The translations under genes were made by a program, and so were the position numbers. From CAXMST01 sp963790085 (GTDB taxonomy: Bacteria; Actinomycetota; Thermoleophilia; Solirubrobacterales; 70-9), in assembly GCA_963790085.1 (NCBI GenBank), contig CAWBNH010000008.1:240344-304343 (forward strand): a stretch of 64,000 nt of DNA. Reading direction: 5' to 3'. The notes under the pieces are model-generated. The model was not told the origin of the DNA, did not search any database, and saw nothing but the letters and a program-made list of their open reading frames with translations. This document shows positions 51,554-59,563 of this stretch, in pieces. Each line of letters begins with the position of its first letter. Position 1 is the stretch's first letter.

Positions 51554-52753
51554 ATGGAGGACGGCGCCCGATACGTCCCACAACTTCCCGCACATCCGGA
51601 GTTGCGAGACATCGCGCTGGCGATCGAAAGCGCGGGGATGATGGGCGAGATCCTGGACGCCAAGTTCCGCTGCGTGTTCATCTCGACCGAGACGGCCCGA
51701 GCCATCGGCGTGTCCGCGGGCGAAGCGGACAGCATGATCGGCATCTCAACGATCGCGCGGTCCTTTGACGAGCGCGCCGAGGGGATTGTCAGAGTCACGG
51801 AGGAGAGCGGCGCCGCGTGGTTCGAGCACAACGCACCGATCATGCGCCGATACCTGGAACCGGGCGACCCCGAGTTCGGGGAGGTGTTCGGCCCCACAGC
51901 GAAGCTGGCGGAGCAGACGGACCCGATCGAAACGGCGCCCCGAGCCTGGCACGACACCGTCTCGTTCCCGCCCAACCTTCGGTTCCGCAGAACGATGCTA
52001 GGCGACCAGAACCAGGTTCACATGCGGATCAACGACGACGCCGGGCGCTTGATCGGCGTCCTGTACCTGTATCGGGGCATGGTCCCGGAGAGCCTGCTCA
52101 ACCGCCTGGGCCGCGGAGACCCAGAGCTGTTTGAGCGGATGGACCGGGTCAGCGAGCCGGGTCGGCGGGCCGCGGCGATCCTGTTCGCCGACCTGGAGGC
52201 CTCCGGCGCTCTGTCGCGACGCCTCTCCTCGCGCGGCTACTTCGACCTGATCAGGGGCCTGACGGACCTGATCGACTCATCGGTGGTCGCCCACGACGGC
52301 ATCGTCGGCAAGCACGCGGGGGACGGTGGCTCGGCGCTGTTCTTGGCGGCTGACTTCGACGGCTCGGAGTCCGCAGCCGCCCGCGCCGCGGTCGAGGCAG
52401 CGAGGGCGATCCGGGACGGCGCCGAGCAGCTCACCGAAGACGATCCCGCGGTGAAGCTGAATGTCGGCCTGCACTGGGGCTCGACCCTGATCGTCGGCCA
52501 GATCGCTACCAGCGGGCGCCTCGAGGTCACTGCGCTGGGCGACCAGATGAACGAGGGCGCACGAATCGAGGCGGCTGCCAAGGACGGCGCGATCCTTGCA
52601 TCCAAGGACCTGATCGAGCGCCTCACCGACTACGACGGGCGGGCGACCGGCCTCGACCCCGACACGATTGCGTACACACCGCTGGGCGAGCTCGACGGCG
52701 TCGGCGAGAAGGAGATCCGCGACGCGGGGGCGATCCCTGTCGCCGCGATCTAA
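51554..52753 (+). CDS. Class III adenylate/guanylate cyclase with N-terminal sensor region, second copy
   Basis: The predicted product has 399 residues, a paralog of the gene at 41448-42623. The cyclase half is very close (ILFADLEASGALSRRLSS, GIVGKHAGDGGSALF, ALGDQMNEGARIE). The N-terminal sensor part is more divergent (LRDIALAIESAGMMGEILDAKFRCVFISTE). All metal and transition-state residues are kept. It is divergent from the MFS/cNMP gene across a 158-bp promoter gap, so the whole cassette could be regulated together. Just downstream is the tRNA-Pro fragment at 52790. Confidence 0.88.
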   Translation: MEDGARYVPQLPAHPELRDIALAIESAGMMGEILDAKFRCVFISTETARAIGVSAGEADSMIGISTIARSFDERAEGIVRVTEESGAAWFEHNAPIMRRYLEPGDPEFGEVFGPTAKLAEQTDPIETAPRAWHDTVSFPPNLRFRRTMLGDQNQVHMRINDDAGRLIGVLYLYRGMVPESLLNRLGRGDPELFERMDRVSEPGRRAAAILFADLEASGALSRRLSSRGYFDLIRGLTDLIDSSVVAHDGIVGKHAGDGGSALFLAADFDGSESAAARAAVEAARAIRDGAEQLTEDDPAVKLNVGLHWGSTLIVGQIATSGRLEVTALGDQMNEGARIEAAAKDGAILASKDLIERLTDYDGRATGLDPDTIAYTPLGELDGVGEKEIRDAGAIPVAAI

Positions 52754-52789
52754 CGATCACGCGCGGCGGCGCGCAATCGAGGTCAGCTA

Positions 52790-52835
52790 TCGGGGCGACT
52801 GGATTTGAACCAGCGACCTTTCGACCCCCAGTCGA
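52790..52835 (-). repeat. tRNA-Pro(GGG) 3'-half fragment, copy 2
   Basis: Read on the minus strand, 46 bases reproduce the 3' half of a tRNA-Pro: anticodon loop CTGGGGG with its 3' stem TCGA, the variable region, T arm GCTGG-TTCAAAT-CCAGT and acceptor strand CGCCCCG plus discriminator A. The 5' half is absent, so it cannot be a functional tRNA. Such fragments are attachment-site remnants left when an element integrates into the 3' end of a tRNA gene. Confidence 0.88.
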
Positions 52836-53152
52836 TGACGGGGGTGTCGATGCGTCCCGGAGCGTCCCATGCGTCCCATGCGTCCCATGCAAGAGACGAT
52901 TTGGACGTATCGGACGTTGTGGGTGGTACCAAGGCGGTACCGCCGACCTCCCCGGGTCAGAGCAGGGATCCGATTCGTTTCTCGCTACGACGCACGAATC
53001 GTCCAGCGGATCCCGCGCGCGGCCTGACTGACCGGCTGCTGGCCGGGCCTTGCCTACCCCGGTCCGATGTACGCCGAAGGGGTAGACAGTCCTGCCGTGG
53101 CGGCCGAAGCACTTCGCTGCATACTCTCACCTGGCCAAATTCGGCGAAGCGC
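52836..53152. other. Leader region of the second LuxR-type gene
   Basis: There is no convincing gene. It holds the 9-bp tandem repeat described separately and a pair of GGTACC sites (52925-52930 and 52936-52941) spaced by five bases. These form an inverted repeat that could serve as an operator. The remaining sequence has lower GC than neighbouring coding DNA, as expected for a promoter or an integration junction. Confidence 0.4.
52862..52888. repeat. Three tandem copies of GCGTCCCAT
   Basis: Copies lie at 52862-52870, 52871-52879 and 52880-52888, preceded by a degenerate copy at 52852-52860. They sit 27 bp from the broken end of the tRNA-Pro fragment. They could be recombinase- or regulator-binding sites, or simple slippage repeats. 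Confidence 0.7.
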
Positions 53153-55963
53153 ATGCTCGAAGGTCAATCAACCACTCACCCACCCGAGTTGATCGGCCGG
53201 AAGGCTGCGCTGGCCACGATTGAGGGCTTTCTGGATCGCCTCGTGCGAGAGCCTCGTGTCCTTACGCTCTCCGGCGAGCCGGGGATCGGCAAGACGGTCC
53301 TCTGGCAGAAAGGCGTCGAGCGGGCCCGTGAGCAATTGCCCCACGTATTGACGCACCGGGCTGTCGAGGCCGAGGCCGGCCTCTCCTTCGCGGCCCTCTC
53401 CGACTTGTTCAGCGGCGTCATCGACGCGGTCCTTCCCTCCCTTGCCCCTCCAAGGCGGCGGGCACTCGAGGTGGCGCTACTGCTACGGGCCCCCGGCGGT
53501 GAGGCTTACGACCCGCGTGCGATCGGGCTTGCAGTGCTGGACAGCCTCCGAACGCTGTGCCGGTCAGGCGGCGTGCTCGTCGCAGTTGACGACCTCCAGT
53601 GGCTGGATGAACCCTCGGCGAGAACGCTCGAGTTCGCGCTTCGCCGTCTGTCAGCCGGGGGCGTCGGATTCCTCTTTGCGGTGCGGCACGTATCCGGTGA
53701 TGATGCTCACACCGCCGTTCCTGCCCTGCCTCCCGGGGGGCTGGTCGAGGAGCTCGAGGTTTCGCCGCTCACCCTCAGCGAGCTCTTCCAGTTCGTGCGG
53801 GCCCGGCTCCAGGTCGAACTCTCGCGACCTCAGCTCGTGAGGCTGCGCGAGATCACGGGCGGAAACCCGCTCTTCGCCCTCGAGCTCGCCGCCGAGTTTG
53901 CGAACTCAGGACCCGCTCCGGGCCGCCCAGTCCCGATCCCCACGACGCTCAGGCAACTCATAGGCGAGCGGCTCGCCCGACTACCCGAAGACGCGCGCGA
54001 GGTGCTCGTCACCGCCGCCGCCCTCGCCCGGCCGACCTTCGGGGGGCTTGCCGGGGCGCATGGTGACGAGCAACTCGTCGCGAACGTGCTCGAGCAGGCG
54101 ATGCGAGCTGGGGTGATCGACGTGGACGGCGAGCGAGTTCGGTTCGCCCACCCGCTCATGGCGTCGGCCTGCTACGGGGCGGCGCCGCCCTGGAGACGCC
54201 GCGCCGCACACCGACTGCTCGCCGAATCCGTCGGGGACGAAGAGGAGCGCGCACGCCACCTAGCCCTCGCCGCCCAACGACCTGACGCGGACGTCGCATC
54301 CGCCCTCGATGCTGCAGCGGGCGCCGCAACTCTGCGCGGTGCGCCCGCCGCCGCCGGGGAACTGTCGGAGCTCGCAGCCGAGCTGACTCCGGGCGACGAG
54401 CCCGCCGGGCGGCGCTCGCGGCTCTTGGCGGCTGCGGAAGCCCATCGCCTGGCCGGTGATCGCGCACGAGCCGCTGCGATCCTTGATCGGCTCCTGCCGG
54501 ATGCCCTCCCAGGGCCCGAGCGCGCCGACGTTCTCTTCGCCCTCGCACGTGGACGTCGCGCGAACCTCCCCACGCTCGCCGGCTGGTGCACCGAGGCTCT
54601 GCGGGAGGCGGGCGACGACCACGCCCGTGCTGCCGAGATCCTGGTCTTTCTCAGCTGGACCCGACTGCTCGAGGGCCGTGTTCGTGATGCACTCGCCCAC
54701 GCCCGGGACGCCCTCGAGCACGCGGAGCAGGTGGGCGACCCGGAGCTGCGCTCGCGCGCGATTGCGAGGGTCGCGATGGCCGAGACCTGGACCTTGGAGG
54801 TCACGCCGGGCCTGCTCGAGCGCGGCGTTCGGCTCGAGGAGGGGCTCGAGCGGCCGCTCGAGTTTCACGAGAGCCCGCGGGTGACACTGGCACGACGGCT
54901 CATGTGCCGGTCCGACTTCGACCGGGCGCGCCCGACCCTTGAGACCGTTTCTGCCGAAGCGCTCGCGCGTGGCGATGAGGGGACATACGGGCACGTGCTC
55001 TTCCATCTCTTTCAGGTCGAGTGGTTCACGGGTCAGTGGGCGGTCGCAGATGGTCACGTCCGCGCGGTGATCGAGCTCGCCGACCAGCTCAGCGATCAGC
55101 AGTACCGCGGCATCGCCCTCTACGCGCGCTCGCTGCTGGACGCACATCGCGGGCGGATCGCGGACGCTCGTGCCGAGGCCCAGGAAGCGGTTGAGATCTC
55201 AGAGGCGATCTCGGACTCACTCTTCGGCATCCAGAGCCGGACGGTGCTCGGCTTCATCGAGCTCTCTGCCGGCGACCCGGAGGCCGCCGATCGTCACCTG
55301 CGTCCGCTGCCTGCGTGGCTCGTCTCCCATGGTTGGGAGGAGCCGACCGACTTCGCCTGGACGAATGCGATCGAGGCGCTGCTCGGTATCGGCGAGCTCG
55401 GGATCGCACGCTCGTACGTCGAGGACTACGTAGACCGGGCGGAGCGCTCGGCGAGCCCGTGGGCGCTCGCCACCGCAGCGCGGGGACGCGGGCTCCTCGC
55501 CGCCGCGGAAGGAGATCTCGCCGCCGCCCGTGCTGCGCTCGACGGTGCATTGGTCGAGCACGCCCAGATGCGCTGCCCGTTCGAGCTTGGGCGGACCCTG
55601 CTCGCGCTGGGCATGGTCCGACGGCGGGCGCGAGAGAGGCGAGCAGCCCGGGACGCGTGTGAGACCGCCCTCGGCGTTTTCGATGAGCTTGGGGCAAGCC
55701 TTTGGGCCGACCGGGCACGAGATGAGCTGCGGCGGATCAGCGGCCGGCGACCCGGCTCGGGCCAGCTCACCGAGATGGAGGAGCGGGTCGCCTCGCTGGC
55801 GGCCCAGGGACTTTCGAACAAGGAGATCGCCTCGGCCCTCTACATCAGCGTTCACACGGTCGAGGCGCACCTAACCCGGACCTACCGGAAGTTGGGCATC
55901 CGCTCGCGTGCCGCGCTGGCCGGGCGGCTACCGCCCTCGGGGGTGCGGACGGCCAGGGAATAG
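53153..55963 (+). CDS. LuxR-family AAA ATPase regulator (LAL type), intact
   Basis: The predicted product has 936 residues. Walker A GEPGIGKT lies at 41-48, and the Walker B-like VLVAVDDLQWLDEPSA follows. A long TPR-like helical region spans about 400-850, and a C-terminal LuxR helix-turn-helix (LTEMEERVASLAAQGLSNKEIASALYISVHTVEAHLTRTYRKLGI) binds DNA. Proteins of this class activate neighbouring metabolic genes upon ligand and ATP binding. The flavoenzyme gene 64 bp downstream is the obvious target or partner. It is only distantly similar to the regulator at 16150. ATG 53153 is chosen because upstream codons show no domain. Confidence 0.9.
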   Translation: MLEGQSTTHPPELIGRKAALATIEGFLDRLVREPRVLTLSGEPGIGKTVLWQKGVERAREQLPHVLTHRAVEAEAGLSFAALSDLFSGVIDAVLPSLAPPRRRALEVALLLRAPGGEAYDPRAIGLAVLDSLRTLCRSGGVLVAVDDLQWLDEPSARTLEFALRRLSAGGVGFLFAVRHVSGDDAHTAVPALPPGGLVEELEVSPLTLSELFQFVRARLQVELSRPQLVRLREITGGNPLFALELAAEFANSGPAPGRPVPIPTTLRQLIGERLARLPEDAREVLVTAAALARPTFGGLAGAHGDEQLVANVLEQAMRAGVIDVDGERVRFAHPLMASACYGAAPPWRRRAAHRLLAESVGDEEERARHLALAAQRPDADVASALDAAAGAATLRGAPAAAGELSELAAELTPGDEPAGRRSRLLAAAEAHRLAGDRARAAAILDRLLPDALPGPERADVLFALARGRRANLPTLAGWCTEALREAGDDHARAAEILVFLSWTRLLEGRVRDALAHARDALEHAEQVGDPELRSRAIARVAMAETWTLEVTPGLLERGVRLEEGLERPLEFHESPRVTLARRLMCRSDFDRARPTLETVSAEALARGDEGTYGHVLFHLFQVEWFTGQWAVADGHVRAVIELADQLSDQQYRGIALYARSLLDAHRGRIADARAEAQEAVEISEAISDSLFGIQSRTVLGFIELSAGDPEAADRHLRPLPAWLVSHGWEEPTDFAWTNAIEALLGIGELGIARSYVEDYVDRAERSASPWALATAARGRGLLAAAEGDLAAARAALDGALVEHAQMRCPFELGRTLLALGMVRRRARERRAARDACETALGVFDELGASLWADRARDELRRISGRRPGSGQLTEMEERVASLAAQGLSNKEIASALYISVHTVEAHLTRTYRKLGIRSRAALAGRLPPSGVRTARE

Positions 55964-56027
55964 ACGCCAAAGTGTGGGGTTTTCCAGGATTTACTTCCGT
56001 GAAAGGCTGGCGTACGGTGAGGCCAGC

Positions 56028-57386
56028 ATGACGGCGGTCGACACGGTCAGCCAGCTGCGGGAGACCTTCTCCGGCCAGATCCTCGCCCCCGGCGAGCTGG
56101 GCTACGACGAAACCCGCCGAATCCACAACGGCCTAATCGACAAACGACCGGCACTCATCGCCCGCTGCCTGCACACGGTGGACGTGGTGGACGCGGTCAA
56201 CCTGGGCCGCGAGGATGGGCTCGAGATCTCCGTCCGCGGGGGCGGGCACAACATCGCCGGCAAGGCGGTGACCGAGGGCGGTCTGATGATCGATCTCTCC
56301 CGCATGAAGGGCATCCACGTCGATCCGGTGCGGCGCACGGTCCGGGTCCAAGGAGGCGTGACGGTCGGCGAACTGGACCGCGCCACCGCCGTCTTCGGGC
56401 TCGCGACACCGAGCGGCATCGTTTCGAGCACGGGAATCGGCGGGCTAACGCTCGGCGGCGGACTAGCCTGGCTGATGGGCAAGTACGGGATGGTCATCGA
56501 CAACCTGCTCTCCGCCGAGGTCGTTCTCGCCTCCGGGGAGGTGGCGACCGCGAGTGCCGACAGCGACGCAGACCTGTTCTGGGCGATCCGCGGGGGAGGC
56601 GGCAACTTCGGCGTCGTGACGTCGTTCGAGTTCCAGGCCCACCCGATGGCAACCGTTCTCAAGGGCCCCGTCTTGCACCCGCTCGACTCGGCGGTCGAGG
56701 TCCTCTCGTTCTACCGCGACTTCAGTGCCGGTGCTCCCGACGACCTCGGAGCCCAGGCCGCTTTCCTGCACGCGCCCGACGGCTCGGGAGCCAAGATGTG
56801 CGCGATTGTGGTGTGCCACTGCGGCGCGGACGACGAACGGGCGCAGGCGGACGTCGCGCCAGTACGGACGCTCGGCGCACCCGCCGCCGACATGATCGAG
56901 CGAATCCCCTACCCGCTCGCGAACATGAGCGCCGACGCGCTGTTCCCGCCCGGGGTCCTGGGCTACTGGAAGTCCGCCTTCTTCTCGGAGCTCTCCGAGG
57001 CAGCGATCACCGTCCTCGTCGATGCGTTCGAGCGCGCGCCCACCGATCAATGCACGCTGGTCATCGAGGCGTTCCAGGGCCAGGCGACGCGCATCGAGCC
57101 GACCGCGACCGCGTACCCGCACCGGCAGGCGGGGCACAACCTCTTGCTCATCTCCCAGTGGACCGATCCGGCCGACAGCGACGCCGGCATCGCCTGGGCG
57201 CGCACGACGTTCGAGGCGCTCGCTCCTCACATGGCCGACCGGTCATACACGAACTATCTCCCGGCAGACGACCACGACCGCGTCCGGCACGCCTACGGCG
57301 TCAACTACGACCGACTGGTCGAGCTCAAGCGCCGCTACGACCCGCACAACCTGTTCCACCTCAATCAGAACATCGATCCGTCCTGA
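56028..57386 (+). CDS. FAD-linked oxidoreductase, berberine-bridge-enzyme type
   Basis: The predicted product has 452 residues. The FAD-binding domain has EISVRGGGHNIAGKA, whose RGGGH histidine is the usual 8-alpha covalent flavin site, then GGLTLGGGLAWLMGKYG and FWAIRGGGGNFGVVTSFEF. The C-terminal BBE domain ends YDPHNLFHLNQNI. The second covalent-site cysteine is not apparent, so mono-covalent FAD is expected. It would oxidise a sugar, alcohol or secondary metabolite using O2 or another acceptor. It follows the LuxR-type regulator and precedes the next tRNA-Pro repeat. Confidence 0.9.
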   Translation: MTAVDTVSQLRETFSGQILAPGELGYDETRRIHNGLIDKRPALIARCLHTVDVVDAVNLGREDGLEISVRGGGHNIAGKAVTEGGLMIDLSRMKGIHVDPVRRTVRVQGGVTVGELDRATAVFGLATPSGIVSSTGIGGLTLGGGLAWLMGKYGMVIDNLLSAEVVLASGEVATASADSDADLFWAIRGGGGNFGVVTSFEFQAHPMATVLKGPVLHPLDSAVEVLSFYRDFSAGAPDDLGAQAAFLHAPDGSGAKMCAIVVCHCGADDERAQADVAPVRTLGAPAADMIERIPYPLANMSADALFPPGVLGYWKSAFFSELSEAAITVLVDAFERAPTDQCTLVIEAFQGQATRIEPTATAYPHRQAGHNLLLISQWTDPADSDAGIAWARTTFEALAPHMADRSYTNYLPADDHDRVRHAYGVNYDRLVELKRRYDPHNLFHLNQNIDPS

Positions 57387-57431
57387 CCCTCTGGAGGGGG
57401 CACGTCTCAGCGCGAGCGGCCCTGGCTGAAA

Positions 57432-57444
57432 TCGGGGCGACTGG
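57432..57444 (-). repeat. tRNA-Pro 3'-end repeat, copy 3 (left att of the integrase element)
   Basis: TCGGGGCGACTGG is identical to the end of tRNA-Pro and to the repeat at 63987. Homology stops after 13 bases. It lies just beyond the integrase stop codon (57458), the usual geometry of an attachment site. Confidence 0.75.
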
Positions 57445-57457
57445 TGCAAACGGCGCG

Positions 57458-58522
57458 TCATGCCGCGCCTCCAGCGGCATCGCGGGAGGAGTGGTGGTGC
57501 GAACGTGGTGCGCTCGCCCATGCGTCGGCGACTGCCCGGCGTCGCAGTGCGGCATCGGGGTGGCCGTAGAGGTCCTCGATTAGCCGGCCGCCGTCCGTGT
57601 GTCCGAGCTGCTGCGCGACCACCGCTGCTGACAGGCCCATGACGACGTAGAGACGCCATGCGCAGTGGTGACGCAACTCAACGAACGCGGTATCGCGAAG
57701 GCCAGCGGCGGCGCGCAGAGCCCGCCACCAGTAGCCGTGATTGTTCTTCGTGAGCGACATTCCCTTCGGCGTGACAAACAGTCGATCTCTTCCTGCATAG
57801 GTGGCTTCTAGCGCCTCGCAGGCCGGTGGCGGAAGCGTTACCACCCGCTCCCGTCCGTTCTTCGGGTAGGGCTTGCGCTCGCCTGTAGCCTCAACGGTCC
57901 CGCCGATGCGGAGGGTCCCACGGGCAACGTCGGCGTCCATAGGGCGTAGGGCATACAGCTCACCCGGGCGCGTACCGGAAAGCGCGGCAGTCAAGACCTG
58001 GGCACGCAGGTGCGGCCCGTAGCTCGGGCCGGCCACCTGCTCCGACAGATCCGACAGAAGGTCCACATCCCCGACGCTCGGAGGCTGGCGGAACTTGCGG
58101 CCTCGAGATTGCGGAAGCCTAAAGTTGGAGAACGGATTCATCGCGACGAGGTCGACCTCGATTGCGTCGCGATACATGACGCGCACCGCGGAGCGGTAGG
58201 ACGGATGCTCGAGTGCCCAGGCCCGGGCTTGTTGGCGCGTCACGTCGGCGAGCCGAGCACCAGCGAAGGCGCGCCCAGCGGCTTTGGCTGCGACCTCGTA
58301 CGTGCGACGGGTCGAGCGCTCGGCCGGCGGGAATTCACCGAGCCAGCGACTCGCCCACTCATCGACAGTAAGCGCGCTGTCCTGCCTTCGCCTGGTCCCC
58401 GCGACGGCCTCCGAGTGGGCTCGGGTTGCCTCGCGACGGGTCTCGAATGACCCGAGCCACGTCCGCTCCCCGCGGTCGTACAGGATCGCCGCCCACCGGC
58501 GGCCGCGGCGCTCAACGCCCAT
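57458..58522 (-). CDS. int: Tyrosine recombinase/phage-type integrase
   Basis: The predicted product has 354 residues. An AP2-like arm-binding N terminus (GRRWAAILYDRGERTWLGSFETRREATRA) is followed by a SAM-like core-binding domain and the catalytic domain. Visible active-site residues are Arg185 (SGTRPGEL), a lysine in PKNGRERVV (Lys221), Arg284 (ELRHH), His308 (LGHTDGG) and Tyr319 (EDLYGH). The first His of the HxxRH box is Val281 here, a substitution that may lower activity. It presumably recombines the tRNA-Pro repeats. It starts inside the end of the Xis-like frame (11-bp overlap). Confidence 0.92.
   Translation of the reverse strand: MGVERRGRRWAAILYDRGERTWLGSFETRREATRAHSEAVAGTRRRQDSALTVDEWASRWLGEFPPAERSTRRTYEVAAKAAGRAFAGARLADVTRQQARAWALEHPSYRSAVRVMYRDAIEVDLVAMNPFSNFRLPQSRGRKFRQPPSVGDVDLLSDLSEQVAGPSYGPHLRAQVLTAALSGTRPGELYALRPMDADVARGTLRIGGTVEATGERKPYPKNGRERVVTLPPPACEALEATYAGRDRLFVTPKGMSLTKNNHGYWWRALRAAAGLRDTAFVELRHHCAWRLYVVMGLSAAVVAQQLGHTDGGRLIEDLYGHPDAALRRRAVADAWASAPRSHHHSSRDAAGGAA
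57494..57512 (+). repeat. GTGGTGCG direct repeats, left end (two copies)
   Basis: GTGGTGCG lies at 57494-57501 and 57505-57512, 11 bp apart, inside the 3' end of the integrase gene and about 50 bp from the left att repeat. The same octamer occurs three times near the right end (63805-63847). Paired, helically phased direct repeats flanking att sites are typical integrase arm-binding sites. Confidence 0.55.
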
Positions 58523-58736
58523 TCTGTGCCTCCTTCAGCCAAGCCTCGACTTCGGATATCCGGTAGCGAATTGGTGCCCGGCCGTCGCGGCGCCTTGACC
58601 AAAGACGCTCGACCGGAAGCCCTTCATGCCGCCACCGTTCAATCGCACGCTCGGATACGTCGAAATGCTGCGCAACTTGTGGCTTCCGAACGAGAGACTC
58701 CCGAGCGAACTGGTACCGCCACCATCTGGCACGCGT
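58512..58736 (-). CDS. Xis/AlpA-like helix-turn-helix protein without a canonical start
   Basis: The open frame runs from a stop at 58737 to TGA at 58512 and encodes SLVRKPQVAQHFDVSERAIERWRHEGLP, then RRRDGRAPIRYRISEVEAWLKEAQNGR. This is the MerR-like helix-turn-helix of excisionases, with the wing sequence RYRISEVEAWL. No ATG, GTG or TTG occurs in the 74 codons. Either a start was lost, a rare codon is used, or there is a sequence error. Its end overlaps the integrase start, as xis-int pairs often do. Confidence 0.7.
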   Translation of the reverse strand, partial: TRARWWRYQFARESLVRKPQVAQHFDVSERAIERWRHEGLPVERLWSRRRDGRAPIRYRISEVEAWLKEAQNGR

Positions 58737-58983
58737 TCAATCAGTCCATCGACGAACTCTCGGTCGCAAGCCGCGCGGCTATTCGATGCCGCCGACTGCT
58801 GTCGGAATCTGATGGTGGCTTGAAGACGCATTGGCCCAGTCCGGAACATTACGGCGCGTCTCGGACATCATGGTGCGAAATGCTGCCCCTCGAGAATCGG
58901 ATGGGACCTGTTGGGACTAGATGCGCCGGAGGCTGCACTCGGCCCGGCGAAGGCGGTCTTCGAGGCAGCGGTAGGGGCCGACC

Positions 58984-59291
58984 GTGGAGACTGGGAACAT
59001 CGCCCCACTGGCAGTCGATTCGGACAAGCTCGCGTCCAACTCCGTCGGCAGCTCCCAGCTCAAGGGCATCACCACGGCGTCCAGCACCAGCGCAAGCATT
59101 GCCAACGGCTCCAGTACTGGCGTAACCGCGACCTGTCCCTCGGGTCAGGTGATTGCCGGTGGATTCGAAACGGAAAGCACCGGCGCGGACGTCTGGACAG
59201 TCAAGCGACTCCTCCAGGTCGGAAACGGGTGGCGGGTGTTCGGGAGAAACGACTCGGGCGGCAACTCGACGATCACCGCTTTCGCCGGCTT
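58984..59291 (+). pseudogene. Fragment of a secreted-type hypothetical protein, 3' truncated
   Basis: From GTG 58984 the frame gives PLAVDSDKLASNSVGSSQLK, then ATCPSGQVIAGGFETESTG, then LLQVGNGWRVFGRNDSGG and TITAFAGF. The CPxGQVxxGGF...NGWxVxxxN pattern is seen at the C terminus of exported actinobacterial proteins. After about 59291 the frame continues only as the complement of the opposing gene, so the end is lost. No export signal is present; the front is probably missing too. It is preceded by about 250 bp without a gene. Confidence 0.5.
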
Positions 59292-59405
59292 TCCGTCTCG
59301 ATGGCCGAGGCCTATCAGGGCGTCGCGCAGCTTCTTCGCCTCGTCCTCAAGCTCGCTGAGGCGCTCCTCGATCATGCGTCGGGCCTTGTCAATCGTCTCC
59401 GACAT
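59283..59405 (-). pseudogene. N-terminal fragment of a small helical protein
   Basis: ATG 59405 begins MSETIDKARRMIEERLSELE, then DEAKKLRDALIGLGHRDGKPA, a charged coiled coil. Beyond codon 41 the frame runs into the complement of the opposing gene fragment, giving an implausible tail up to 59145. The two genes meet tail-to-tail with both ends missing, marking a deletion or insertion junction. Similar short coiled-coil proteins occur in related high-GC genomes; no function is known. Confidence 0.5.
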
Positions 59406-59563
59406 GGTGTGCCTCCAGTCGATTCGGATCAGGTGACTGGATCACCATTGCACGTGAGCCATGCAGCGGCGGCCAGCCGATGAGTCACTCGAGCAGCCGG
59501 GCCGGTCTCCGTCAGCACAGCCCGCCGGCCCTCGCGCCGTTCTGAGGGGCCTGGGGAGGACGC

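Noticed and set aside
52623..52892. Short minus-strand frame containing GRKVAGSNPVAP
   Set aside because: This is a translation of the tRNA-Pro fragment, a common false protein in annotations.
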